Below, piece by piece: positions 25,750 through 34,507 of a stretch of 64,000 bases of DNA. The notes beneath the pieces were generated by a model that was not told the origin of the DNA, made no database searches, and worked only from the letters and a program-made list of their open reading frames with translations. How positions within the stretch are numbered: the stretch's first letter is position 1; every line of letters starts with the position of its first letter. The stretch lies in the NCBI RefSeq assembly GCF_030056665.1, contig NZ_JASHIG010000001.1; one strand, 5' to 3'. Both the position numbers and the translations under genes were made by a program. The stretch is from Flectobacillus roseus. Lineage in GTDB: Bacteria; Bacteroidota; Bacteroidia; Cytophagales; Spirosomataceae.

Positions 25750-26430
25750 TCAAAAAAGATGATGCAAAGTATCAAGCTTTGTCCAGTCTTCTTTGAGGAT
25801 TTTTTCTATTTTGTCAAAGGCAGAACCCTCAAAAATACGCTCCACGCTTCCTCTTTTTAACCACAATATTTTATCACAAATTCCTGTAAGGGTTTCTAGG
25901 ATATGCGAGGTTAGAATTATGATTTTCCCTTTTTCTTTTAATTTAACAATAATTTCTTTTAGCAAAAAACTGGATTCTAAATCAAGTCCATTAAAAGGTT
26001 CATCGAAAATCATTATGGGTCTATCAAGTAACAATATGCTCAGTAATGCCAGCTTTTTTTTCATCCCAGTAGAAAATCCTTCTATTTCTTGAGTCAAAGG
26101 TATATCCAGCATTTCTGCCCAAGATTGAAAGTCTACCATTTGTCCATCCTTCACAAAAATGTGAAGATATTCTTGTGCAGTTAAGTGCGGATAGAAATAA
26201 TTATGCGTTTCGAGCATCGCAATTGATTGCTGACCCAATACTTCATTTTGAAAATGAATTGTCCCATGCTCTGAAGGCAAAAAACCTGCTATTAGATTCA
26301 ATAAAGTAGACTTCCCTGCACCATTTAACCCTAGGATACCAAGTATTTCTCCGCCCTTTATTTCAAAGGAAACATTTTCTAAAACAGGCTTTTCTCCATA
26401 TGAAAAACTAAGATGATTGACGTTAAGCAT
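25750..26430 (-). CDS. ABC transporter ATP-binding protein
   Basis: The protein of 226 residues has Walker A G-L-N-G-A-G-K-S-T, a signature of the F-S-T-G-M-K-K-K-L type (export-like CcmA/YxlF class), Walker B I-M-I-F-D-E-P and an H-loop (T-S-H). The chosen ATG at 26430 overlaps the permease stop by 8 nt (ATGCTTAA), so translation is coupled; the longer frame to 26478 would overlap far more. The cargo is unknown. Confidence 0.9.
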   Translation of the reverse strand: MLNVNHLSFSYGEKPVLENVSFEIKGGEILGILGLNGAGKSTLLNLIAGFLPSEHGTIHFQNEVLGQQSIAMLETHNYFYPHLTAQEYLHIFVKDGQMVDFQSWAEMLDIPLTQEIEGFSTGMKKKLALLSILLLDRPIMIFDEPFNGLDLESSFLLKEIIVKLKEKGKIIILTSHILETLTGICDKILWLKRGSVERIFEGSAFDKIEKILKEDWTKLDTLHHLF

Positions 26431-27364
26431 AAAAGTAGGTTTGAAGGTTTTTAATAGCTTTTGGATAGAAAACAACAAAAAGTATAATGGAAATAGGGAA
26501 AAAATAGGGCAGCAACATTCCCAACAAAATCATTCCAACATACACTTTTCCAGATGTGACAGATTCATTCGGGATATAGGATTTGTATTTACTTAAAATC
26601 AATACCACAAAATTGAGAAAATAAAAGAACAGTAAAATCAGATACGCCAACCAGTGCTCAGGAAAACGGAATATATACCAAAATACAATTGTTACGACAA
26701 ACTTGCCAAAAAGAAGAGACTGAGTAAGTATTTTTTCCTTTAAAAATCTTCGAGCGCTGCTATGCTCTAGTTTTAATATCAATAGGCTCTCGCAATGATT
26801 GTAACAACCTGCCAAACTAATAGTTACCACACCAAGTCCAATAAATCCTGCCCAATGCCATACCCCAATTACGATTGTCAACAGATAAAGGCTATATATC
26901 CTCCATCCGTTTCGTCGAAAGTGGGCACGCCATTCAAACTGAGAGGGGGGAATCCATGAGTGATTTAATTGAAAACCTTGCCAATTGATTGCTAAATTAG
27001 GCTGTAATCTTGCCATAAGTGCAACTATCCCAATGGTTAAACTCCCATATAGCCAATTTTGACTCCAAAGCACATTCCACACAACAAAAGGAATTGAGAA
27101 CATTTCGTATTCGAAAAGAAATACAAGCCATGTTTTTTCCAAGAAAATTTGTTGCAATAATCGTTTATCTTTCCGGTTTTGGTGAAAAGGAAAATATGAA
27201 ATAGGAAGAAATAGAATCCAATAGGAACTTATTTTAGAAATACCAATCAGTTGCAGGAACAATCCTGACAAAAGACAAACGGCTAGAAAAGTATATATCC
27301 AACCTGTTTTTTGAAGAATTGAAATTAATTGTCTATATCTGAGAAAGCAGATCTTTTGTATCAC
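26423..27364 (-). CDS. ABC transporter membrane subunit
   Basis: The protein of 313 residues has about eight hydrophobic segments spread over its whole length and no recognised domain besides. It is placed directly before and overlapping an ATPase gene by 8 nt, which makes it the permease of that exporter. Homologues in Bacteroidota are poorly described. The function may be lipid, peptide or antibiotic export, which cannot be told from sequence. Confidence 0.75.
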   Translation of the reverse strand: MIQKICFLRYRQLISILQKTGWIYTFLAVCLLSGLFLQLIGISKISSYWILFLPISYFPFHQNRKDKRLLQQIFLEKTWLVFLFEYEMFSIPFVVWNVLWSQNWLYGSLTIGIVALMARLQPNLAINWQGFQLNHSWIPPSQFEWRAHFRRNGWRIYSLYLLTIVIGVWHWAGFIGLGVVTISLAGCYNHCESLLILKLEHSSARRFLKEKILTQSLLFGKFVVTIVFWYIFRFPEHWLAYLILLFFYFLNFVVLILSKYKSYIPNESVTSGKVYVGMILLGMLLPYFFPISIILFVVFYPKAIKNLQTYFYA

Positions 27365-27439
27365 CGCAGCACCATTTTTAAATGAATCTAAATTTATTAC
27401 TCCTTATGAGTCGCAAAATTGAAGTATAATTACAAAAAA

Positions 27440-27465
27440 AGGCTACCCATTTGATTGGATAGCCT
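27440..27465 (-). terminator. Terminator of the desaturase gene
   Basis: The arms AGGCTACCCA and TGGATAGCCT pair with one wobble, followed by a U-run on the minus strand. Confidence 0.7.
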
Positions 27466-27488
27466 AAAAAATTTATTCTTTTTCAAAA

Positions 27489-28250
27489 TTAGAATTGCGC
27501 ATCTGCTGGTTTCACATTCGGACGAATGATTCTCAACCATGTCAAAACTTTAATCACTGGATAAGTTGGGTCGATTTCGTACCATTTTGCACCAAAGTTC
27601 ATGTTGTTAGGCAATTTGTGGTGGTTATTTTGGAACAATTCACCCATCATCAAGAAATCAAAAATCAATGAGTTTCTTGATTTATCGTGGTTATCAAAAT
27701 TTTGGTATCCATACTTATGACCAGACCAGTTTACGATAGCACCGTGGATAGGTCCCATCAAAAAGTGGATTGGTAATAAAAAGAAGAATGCCCAGTGCAT
27801 ATCGAAGTACACGAATGCAACGATATAAAACACAGAATAAGCAACTCCCCAACCAACGCGTGACATCCAGCTATCGCCTAATTTCTCAATAAAATTTGAG
27901 TAAGGATAGTTGTGATCAAAACGTTCTTCAATCTTAGTCTTGCTATTCAAAAGTGCATTGTAAATGTCTTTTGTTTTCCACATCATTGTGAACACGTTAC
28001 TCGAAAAATGAGGTGAGTGTGGATCCTTCTCGGTATCGCTGAACGCATGGTGCATTCGGTGCAAAATCGCATAAGCACGAGGGCTCAAATAAGAAGAACC
28101 TTGAGAAACGTAAGTCAAAAAATAAAAGAAACGCTCCCAGAACTTGTTCATCAAAAACATTTTGTGCGCCGAGTAACGGTGCAAGAAAAATGTTTGGCTA
28201 AACAATGACAAATACCAGTGAATGATGAATGCGGGTAATACCAATTGCAT
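27489..28250 (-). CDS. Acyl-CoA / fatty-acid desaturase
   Basis: The protein of 253 residues is a membrane di-iron enzyme that introduces a double bond into acyl chains. The three His boxes are H-R-Y-S-A-H (residue about 24), H-R-M-H-H (about 64) and N-N-H-H-K (about 210), with hydrophobic segments between. It lacks the usual extra N-terminal extension, as the shorter bacterial branch does. It controls membrane fluidity and stands alone. Confidence 0.9.
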   Translation of the reverse strand: MQLVLPAFIIHWYLSLFSQTFFLHRYSAHKMFLMNKFWERFFYFLTYVSQGSSYLSPRAYAILHRMHHAFSDTEKDPHSPHFSSNVFTMMWKTKDIYNALLNSKTKIEERFDHNYPYSNFIEKLGDSWMSRVGWGVAYSVFYIVAFVYFDMHWAFFFLLPIHFLMGPIHGAIVNWSGHKYGYQNFDNHDKSRNSLIFDFLMMGELFQNNHHKLPNNMNFGAKWYEIDPTYPVIKVLTWLRIIRPNVKPADAQF

Positions 28251-28431
28251 GTGTAAAAGTTGTTTAAATGTTACAACAAATATACTCTTTGTTGTTCTAA
28301 ATTGTTTTAATCATTAATTATTCTGACAAATGTCATTTTTCTTTCAAATTTAGTCGGGTTTAATCGTATGGTTTTCAGGAAAAGTACAAATTCTATCCTA
28401 TTAACCTCCTCCATTTACAGGTTATGTTTTC

Positions 28432-29106
28432 CTAAAAAGAGGTCAAGGCAAACGATAAAAGATTTGCACCCATCTGTAATGCTTTTTGTCGTACTGGCTC
28501 GGGGTCATTGTACACAGATTGATCTTCCCAGCCATTGCCTAAATCACATTCATAACTATAAAAACATACTAATCTGCCTTCATAAACTAGCCCAAATCCT
28601 TGAGGAGCTTTACCATCGTGTTCATGAACTTTTGGCAAACCATTCGTGAATTTAAACTTTTGGGAATAAATCGGGTGATTGTAGGGCAGTTCCACAAAAC
28701 TTAGCTCTGGAAATACCTTTTTCATCTCTCTACGAACGAATTTATCGAGTCCATAATTGTCATCAATATGTAAAAAACCTCCACTCAACAGATACTTTCT
28801 AAGGTTTCTTGCTTCTGATTCTGAGAATACCACGTTTCCGTGTCCAGTCATGTGGACAAAGGGATAGGTAAATAATTCTGGACTGCCTGGCTCCACAATA
28901 TCTTCCTCAGGAAAAATATTCATTCTCAAATTACTATTGCAATACTTAATAAGATTTCCAAGCGATGTTTTGTTACAATACCAATCGCCACCACCACCGT
29001 ATTTCATTTTAGCAATCTTAAAAGATGCTTGAGAATACGCAGGTTTAAATCCTAGGAAAAGTACAATTCCGAGTACAATGCAAGCAAGGTGTCTAAATCG
29101 CATCAT
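28432..29106 (-). CDS. DUF4159-domain protein
   Basis: The protein of 224 residues has a signal peptide (residues 1-25) followed by a DUF4159 domain: K-M-K-Y-G-G-G-G-D-W-Y near residue 33, F-V-H-M-T-G-H-G-N, G-G-F-L-H-I-D-D-N-Y-G and C-F-Y-S-Y-E-C-D-L-G-x-G-W-E-D. The fold resembles the ThuA/glutamine-amidotransferase-like class. It is exported and its function is unknown. It precedes the desaturase on the same strand, with 180 nt between. Confidence 0.9.
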   Translation of the reverse strand: MMRFRHLACIVLGIVLFLGFKPAYSQASFKIAKMKYGGGGDWYCNKTSLGNLIKYCNSNLRMNIFPEEDIVEPGSPELFTYPFVHMTGHGNVVFSESEARNLRKYLLSGGFLHIDDNYGLDKFVRREMKKVFPELSFVELPYNHPIYSQKFKFTNGLPKVHEHDGKAPQGFGLVYEGRLVCFYSYECDLGNGWEDQSVYNDPEPVRQKALQMGANLLSFALTSF

Positions 29107-29146
29107 ATTGTCTAAATATCGTAGTTAAATGTACGGATTGTATATA

Positions 29147-29848
29147 TTATTGATTCAATAAATTCGCTGTGTGACAAGCTACTAAGCCTGCTGTTTCGGT
29201 TCTCAAACGACTTTCACCAAGACTTACAGGTTTAAATCCATTACTTAAAGCCTGTTCGATTTCTTCTGGAGAAAAGTCCCCTTCTGGACCAATCAGCACG
29301 CAAATGCTTTGTTTTTGCATAGGAATATCTTTCAACAATGTTCTCTCTCCCTCTTCCAAATGCGCGATAACATGAAAGTTAGCTTCTGGAACATTCGCCA
29401 AAAAGCTTTTCCATGTCTGTATTTCATTAATTTTGGGTAAATACGCTTTTAAGGACTGTTTCATGGCGCCAATCGCCACTTTTTCAATTCTTGGTATTTT
29501 GATTTCCTTCCTTTCAGAATAACGGGTTTGAATAAAAGATATTTCATCTATGCCTATTTCGACACATTTCTCGACCATCCATTCAATCCTATCTAAATTT
29601 TTGGTTGGTGCAATCACCAAATGAAAACGATACGCTTGCTTTCCAAACGCCTGCTTTGTATCCAGTATGCGAAATTCACATTTTTTATCATGTGCCTTGC
29701 TTATTTCACAACGATATAATCCCCCTACTCCATCTATTACATGAATTTCATCTCGTTCCTTGAGACGCAACACTTTTATCGCATGACGAGACTCCTCTTC
29801 ACTGAGTTGTTGTAATTTTTGAATTTCGGGTTGGTAAAATAAATTCAT
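29147..29848 (-). CDS. rsmE: 16S rRNA (uracil-1498-N3)-methyltransferase
   Basis: The protein of 233 residues is a SPOUT-class methyltransferase that uses S-adenosylmethionine to modify U1498 of 16S rRNA. The knot motif is L-I-G-P-E-G-D-F with S-L-G-E-S-R-L-R-T-E-T-A. A PUA-like N-terminus (R-H-A-I-K-V-L-R-L) is also present. It lies upstream of the DUF4159 gene, with 40 nt between. Confidence 0.96.
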   Translation of the reverse strand: MNLFYQPEIQKLQQLSEEESRHAIKVLRLKERDEIHVIDGVGGLYRCEISKAHDKKCEFRILDTKQAFGKQAYRFHLVIAPTKNLDRIEWMVEKCVEIGIDEISFIQTRYSERKEIKIPRIEKVAIGAMKQSLKAYLPKINEIQTWKSFLANVPEANFHVIAHLEEGERTLLKDIPMQKQSICVLIGPEGDFSPEEIEQALSNGFKPVSLGESRLRTETAGLVACHTANLLNQ

Positions 29849-29902
29849 TAAACTTCTGTGTTAAACTTTAGAACTTGCGTATTCTATTGACTCCAAACAA
29901 AT

Positions 29903-29939
29903 AAGGTCGCAAAAACTTGTTTTTTAGCTTTGCGACCTT
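29903..29939 (-). terminator. Terminator-like hairpin
   Basis: The arms AAGGTCGCAAA and TTTGCGACCTT are perfect with a 15-nt loop, located just after the acidic protein gene. Confidence 0.7.
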
Positions 29940-29959
29940 GCCTTTTGACCCTGCAAATA

Positions 29960-30523
29960 TTATTCGTCGTGATCAGTTTTGAAAGAATAAAGCGTTGGAT
30001 CAAGTCTGATGCTTCCAGTCAAGAAATCGTCTACAAACTTAGTTACAACTTCTTCTGAGATTTCATCTACATTCAAACATACGTCGATACCGATACCATA
30101 TTCAAAATCCTCATCGATTTCGATGTGTTCTGACAACTTGATTTCCTCATTCTCTTCCATCTCGTCGATTACTTCAGCAATGAAGATATCCACTTCCTCA
30201 TCAAGCGCCTCATTAGGTTTGTATTTAGCCGAGCGCTGATCCATAGGCACATATTTAGGAAATGCCTTTACTGCCTTTTTCTCAGCAGCTTCAAATACGA
30301 CGCTACTATAATGCAAGCGCAACGTGTAAAGCACAGCATCATAAATTACTTCTTGGCCTTTGTATTCACCTACAAATTGAACATGTACAAACTCTTCAAC
30401 ATTGTCTGGTTCGTCATTTAGCTCATCTTCGAAGTACACAAATTTTTGACCAGCTTCTTGGCATTCTTGCTTTAATTGAGCGATTTCGGCTGGGTCAAAC
30501 CCTAAATTTTTTGGTTGTGCCAT
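29960..30523 (-). CDS. Acidic conserved hypothetical protein
   Basis: The protein of 187 residues is soluble and strongly acidic. The middle and C-terminal parts are very rich in Asp and Glu (for example I-D-E-M-E-E-N-E-E), and there is no signal peptide or membrane helix. I do not recognise the family. It lies between gsIII and rsmE, with terminators on both sides, so it is a single-gene transcript. A protein-binding or calcium-binding role would be guesswork. Confidence 0.7.
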   Translation of the reverse strand: MAQPKNLGFDPAEIAQLKQECQEAGQKFVYFEDELNDEPDNVEEFVHVQFVGEYKGQEVIYDAVLYTLRLHYSSVVFEAAEKKAVKAFPKYVPMDQRSAKYKPNEALDEEVDIFIAEVIDEMEENEEIKLSEHIEIDEDFEYGIGIDVCLNVDEISEEVVTKFVDDFLTGSIRLDPTLYSFKTDHDE

Positions 30524-30571
30524 AATTTTAACTTTAATAGATTTTCTTAATGTTTTGTCAAATATAAGAAA

Positions 30572-30601
30572 AATGCCCTCTATTTGTGAATAGAGGGCAT
30601 T
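30572..30601 (-). terminator. Terminator of the GSIII gene
   Basis: The arms AATGCCCTCTATT and AATAGAGGGCATT are perfect with a 4-nt loop. Confidence 0.92.
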
Positions 30602-30605
30602 AAAA

Positions 30606-32810
30606 TTATCGAATTAACAATAACTCACGGTATTTTGGTAAAGGCCATTCATCGTCGTCAACAATTAATTCAAGCTTGTCAACGCAATAACGGATGTCTT
30701 CAAAATAATTTTTGATTTTATCACTGTACATTTTAGCACGTTCAAAAGCATCTTCTAAGTTGTTTGCTTCTTTACGAGCTTCAGTCATTTCATCTACCAA
30801 CGTAGTAATTTTTGACGTGTACTGCGAAATCTTCTTAATCATCTCTACCGTAGGAGCATAATACTGCGGATCGATACCAATTTCTTTTTGTCCACGAACG
30901 TTGTCTACCAATTGAGTTTGGTATTTCAACGAAGTAGAAACTACGTGGTTGATAGCCAAATCGCCCATTACACGTGACTCGATTTGAACTTTCTTCATGT
31001 AGTTTTCCAATTCGATTTCAAAACGTGCGTGCATTTCAGTCTCACTGAAGATGCTGTACTTAGTAAACAACTCGATAGCAGAAGGCTCAATATATTTTGC
31101 CAATGCTTCAGGAGTAGTTTTCAAATTAGACAGGCCACGACTTGCTGCTTCTTCTACCCATTCGTCAGAATAACCATTACCTTCGAACAAAATACGCTTA
31201 GTTTCCTTCACATACTTTTTCAATACCTCTACGATAGCCAATTCCTTCTTAATACCTTTTTCGAGAATCACATCAACTTCTTCTCTAAATTTGATTAATT
31301 GGTTAGCCATAATGGTATTCAAAATTGTCATTGGCGATGCAGAGTTCGCAGAAGAACCAACAGCACGGAATTCGAATTTGTTACCAGTAAAGGCAAATGG
31401 AGAAGTACGGTTGCGGTCAGTATTATCCAACAACAGAGCAGGAATTTTGTTGATGCCCAAACGTAGATAGACGTTATCTCCTTTTTCTAACTTAATATCG
31501 TTCAAGTCAGAAAGATTTTCTAAATCATTCAATACACGACTCATTTCGGTACCAATGAAAATAGAGATAATTGCTGGAGGAGCTTCGTTTGCACCCAAAC
31601 GGTGTTCGTTACCAGAAGTAGCAATTGAGGCTCTCAACAAGTCTGCATGGTCGTGTACCGCTTTGATGGTATTCACAAAGAACGTCAAGAAACGAAGGTT
31701 TTCTTTTGGTTTAGTTGAAGGACCCAACAAGTTAACACCTGTATCTGTTCCTAAAGACCAGTTATTGTGTTTACCAGAACCGTTGATCCCCGCAAATGGT
31801 TTTTCGTGGAATAACACTCTCAACTTGTGTTTAGCAGCCACTTTGTTCATCAAGTCCATCAACAATGCATTGTGGTCACAAGCCAAGTTAACTTCTTCGA
31901 ATGTTGGAGCTACCTCAAATTGAGCTGGTGCTACTTCATTGTGACGAGTACGTACTGGCATACCCAATTTCAAAGCCTCCAATTCAAAGTCTACCATAAA
32001 GGCATTGATTCTTGAAGGAATCGAACCAAAATAGTGATCTTCTAATTGCTGACCTTTTGCAGGTGAGTGACCAAATACTGTACGACCTGCCATCATCAAG
32101 TCTGGACGAGCATTATACAATGCTTCATCTACCAAGAAATACTCCTGTTCAGCACCTAAAGTAACTGTTACTTTTGATACATCACGGCTGAAGTATTCAT
32201 TCATTACTTTGGTAGCCGCCTTGTCGATTAACTCAATTGATTTCAACAAAGGAGTTTTGTAGTCAAGTGCTTCACCAGTATAAGAAACAAATACAGAAGG
32301 AATACAAAGCGTGGCAGTTCCAGCTGTGTTTTCCATAATGAAAGCAGGAGAAGATGGATCCCAAGCAGTATAGCCACGAGCTTCGAAAGTAGAACGGATA
32401 CCTCCATTCGGGAATGAAGATGCATCTGGCTCTTGTTGAACCAAAGCACTACCTTTAAATTTTTCAATTGCTTTACCTGTATGAGTCACATCAAAAAATG
32501 CGTCATGTTTCTCAGCGGTAGTACCCGTCAGTGGTTGGAACCAGTGAGTATAGTGTGTGGCACCTTTTGAAAGTGCCCAAGATTTCATCGCTGCTGCTAC
32601 CTCATCGGCCGCCTCACGGTCTATCTTCTTCCCATCTTGGATAGCATTGGTAATTTTGAGATATGCTTCTGGACTAAGGAGCGAGCGCATCACTTCGTCA
32701 TTAAAAGTATTACTGCCATAAAAGTCAGTTACTTTTTCAGTAGGCACTTTAACAGGGACAGTCTGGCGTGACTGAGCCAATTCAAGAGCTTTAAATCTTG
32801 CTATTGCCAT
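30606..32810 (-). CDS. glnN: Glutamine synthetase type III
   Basis: The protein of 734 residues makes glutamine from glutamate, ammonia and ATP. Family III features are the long length, the N-terminal G-S-N-T-F extension, G-A-E-Q-E-Y-F at about residue 224, N-G-S-G-K-H-N-N-W-S (ATP/ammonium region) and N-R-T-S-P-F-A-F-T-G-N-K-F-E-F-R-A. It is transcribed divergently from a type II enzyme, from a good promoter (32854-32883). Keeping two unrelated-type enzymes back to back suggests that they serve different nitrogen states. Confidence 0.97.
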   Translation of the reverse strand: MAIARFKALELAQSRQTVPVKVPTEKVTDFYGSNTFNDEVMRSLLSPEAYLKITNAIQDGKKIDREAADEVAAAMKSWALSKGATHYTHWFQPLTGTTAEKHDAFFDVTHTGKAIEKFKGSALVQQEPDASSFPNGGIRSTFEARGYTAWDPSSPAFIMENTAGTATLCIPSVFVSYTGEALDYKTPLLKSIELIDKAATKVMNEYFSRDVSKVTVTLGAEQEYFLVDEALYNARPDLMMAGRTVFGHSPAKGQQLEDHYFGSIPSRINAFMVDFELEALKLGMPVRTRHNEVAPAQFEVAPTFEEVNLACDHNALLMDLMNKVAAKHKLRVLFHEKPFAGINGSGKHNNWSLGTDTGVNLLGPSTKPKENLRFLTFFVNTIKAVHDHADLLRASIATSGNEHRLGANEAPPAIISIFIGTEMSRVLNDLENLSDLNDIKLEKGDNVYLRLGINKIPALLLDNTDRNRTSPFAFTGNKFEFRAVGSSANSASPMTILNTIMANQLIKFREEVDVILEKGIKKELAIVEVLKKYVKETKRILFEGNGYSDEWVEEAASRGLSNLKTTPEALAKYIEPSAIELFTKYSIFSETEMHARFEIELENYMKKVQIESRVMGDLAINHVVSTSLKYQTQLVDNVRGQKEIGIDPQYYAPTVEMIKKISQYTSKITTLVDEMTEARKEANNLEDAFERAKMYSDKIKNYFEDIRYCVDKLELIVDDDEWPLPKYRELLLIR

Positions 32811-32853
32811 AATTTGAAAATATGAATTTTGGTTGACAAAATTGTTTGCAATC

Positions 32854-32883
32854 CAAAAATAGACAATAGATTCATAAAAACAA
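32854..32883 (-). promoter_or_regulatory. Promoter of glnN (GSIII)
   Basis: On the complement, TTG (32881-32883), a 19-nt spacer and TATTTTTG (32854-32861) match the consensus exactly, 44 nt upstream of the ATG. Confidence 0.82.
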
Positions 32884-33299
32884 TCAGGATTTTTTCAGAA
32901 ACCCGTATAAATACCCTAATCTGATTTTAGTATTTCTCCCAAATCTAGTCTATTCTACATACAGTATATATACACTAATTGCATTTTTACCTTAAAACAA
33001 GTTTAAAAAACATCTACTATTTCGAAAAAAAATGAAAAAATCAGCAATTAAGGCTTAAGTACAAACTATCAAATGATTTCAAAATAAAATCTTTTAAGAA
33101 AAAATTGTATTTTTCTAATAAATATAGAAAATATTTTGCATTTTTCTTTTATCGCAAAATTATATCTTGTACTTTTGGATATCACAAAATATAATTCGCA
33201 TTACGAGGAATATTAGCATTTATACAGATAGTATTTTTTACTTAAAACTGACGAATGCAAACAAACAAGTTAAATTTTAAATCTTTTTTTAAAATTTTT

Positions 33300-33331
33300 T
33301 TGTATTTTTCTCATAAACTAGTTTATATTTG
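33300..33331 (+). promoter_or_regulatory. Promoter of the GSII gene
   Basis: TTG (33300-33302), a 21-nt spacer and TATATTTG (33324-33331) lie 53 nt upstream of the ATG. The spacer is 2 nt longer than the optimum. Confidence 0.7.
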
Positions 33332-33383
33332 TACCAAGAATTACGAAATAATTAACCAATCAATAAAAATCAGTTAAATTATC

Positions 33384-34397
33384 ATGGCAAAAGCAAAACT
33401 TGAGTATATCTGGTTAGATGGATACAAACCAACTCAGAGTCTACGTAGCAAAACTAAAATTGAAAACAATTTTAGCGGAAAATTAGAAGACTGCGATATG
33501 TGGTCATTCGACGGTTCATCAACAGAGCAAGCTCCAGGTGGTTCTTCTGACTGTTTATTGAAACCCGTATTTATTTGCAATGACCCAGCTCGTAGAGATG
33601 CGTACTTGGTAATGTGCGAAGTTTTGAACGCTGACGGTACTCCACACGAATCTAACGGTCGTGCTACTATCGAAGATGATGATAACGATTTCTGGTTTGG
33701 TTTTGAGCAAGAATATTTCTTGTGGAACTTAGAAACTGACAAACCTCTTGGCTTCCCAGCTAACGGTTATCCAGCTCCACAAGGACCATACTATTGTTCA
33801 GTAGGTGCTAAAAATGCTTACGGTCGTGATATCGTTGAAGAGCACTTAGACATCTGTTTGGACGCTGGTTTGAACGTTGAAGGTATCAACGCTGAGGTTG
33901 CTGCTGGACAATGGGAATTCCAAATCTTTGCTAAAGGTGCAAAAGAAGCTGGTGACCAAATCTGGGTTGCTCGTTATTTGTTGGAAAGATTAGGTGAGAA
34001 ATACAACGTAGCTATCAACTGGCACTGTAAGCCACTAGGCGCAACAGACTGGAACGGTTCAGGTATGCACGCTAACTTCTCTAATACTGTATTGCGTACT
34101 TGCGGAAGCAAAGAAACTTACGAAGTTATTTGCGAATCATTCCGTCCTTACGTTGCAGAACACATCGCTGTATATGGTGCTGACAACCACTTGCGTTTGA
34201 CAGGTAAGCACGAAACTCAGTCGATCGACCAATTCTCTTTTGGTGTATCTGACCGTGGTGCTTCTATCCGTATCCCAATCGCTGCAGTTGAAAAAGGTTG
34301 GAAAGGCTGGTTGGAAGACCGTCGTCCAAACTCTGCTGCTGATCCATACAAAGTTGCAGCTCGTATCATCAAAACTGTTAAAACTGCTAACGTTTAA
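33384..34397 (+). CDS. Glutamine synthetase type II (eukaryote-like)
   Basis: The protein of 337 residues is a GSII enzyme, shorter than GSI, with W-S-F-D-G-S-S-T-E-Q-A (beta-grasp end), F-G-F-E-Q-E-Y-F, N-A-E-V-A-A-G-Q-W-E-F-Q and N-G-S-G-M-H-A-N-F-S as family motifs. It makes glutamine and may be the high-affinity, low-ammonia enzyme. Codon use looks highly biased, which points to strong expression. It is divergent from GSIII and ends at a strong terminator (34418-34445). Confidence 0.96.
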   Translation: MAKAKLEYIWLDGYKPTQSLRSKTKIENNFSGKLEDCDMWSFDGSSTEQAPGGSSDCLLKPVFICNDPARRDAYLVMCEVLNADGTPHESNGRATIEDDDNDFWFGFEQEYFLWNLETDKPLGFPANGYPAPQGPYYCSVGAKNAYGRDIVEEHLDICLDAGLNVEGINAEVAAGQWEFQIFAKGAKEAGDQIWVARYLLERLGEKYNVAINWHCKPLGATDWNGSGMHANFSNTVLRTCGSKETYEVICESFRPYVAEHIAVYGADNHLRLTGKHETQSIDQFSFGVSDRGASIRIPIAAVEKGWKGWLEDRRPNSAADPYKVAARIIKTVKTANV

Positions 34398-34417
34398 TCA
34401 GCATAATGATATATCTG

Positions 34418-34445
34418 AAGCCCACCCTAAAGGTGGGCTTTTTTA
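34418..34445 (+). terminator. Terminator of the GSII gene
   Basis: The arms AAGCCCACC and GGTGGGCTT are perfect and run into six Ts. Confidence 0.93.
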
Positions 34446-34481
34446 TTTGTGCCCACTTCCAAAATATTTATAAAATGAACG

Positions 34482-34489
34482 TACCTTTG
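34482..34489 (+). promoter_or_regulatory. Promoter -7 box for the LTA-synthase-like gene
   Basis: TACCTTTG ends 18 nt before the GTG start at 34508. Confidence 0.65.
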
Positions 34490-34507
34490 CTGAAAAATAT
34501 ATAGGCC

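Larger units (their letters stand above)
32811..33383. other. AT-rich divergent promoter region of the two glutamine synthetases
   Basis: No gene is present in these 573 nt. It is very AT-rich with many A and T tracts and holds the two opposing promoters (32854-32883 and 33300-33331). No sigma-54 site (GG-N10-GC) was seen at the expected places. Confidence 0.7.

Noticed and set aside
30009..30239. Ser-rich plus-strand open frame opposite the acidic protein
   Set aside because: It is the complement of Asp/Glu codons. It has no start context or homology that I recognise.
32811..33383. Sigma-54 or NtrC sites between the two glutamine synthetases
   Set aside because: No GG-N10-GC at promoter distance was seen, while standard Bacteroidota promoters are present for both genes.
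30606..34397. The two glutamine synthetases as a simple gene duplication
   Set aside because: They belong to different families (734 versus 337 residues, different motifs).
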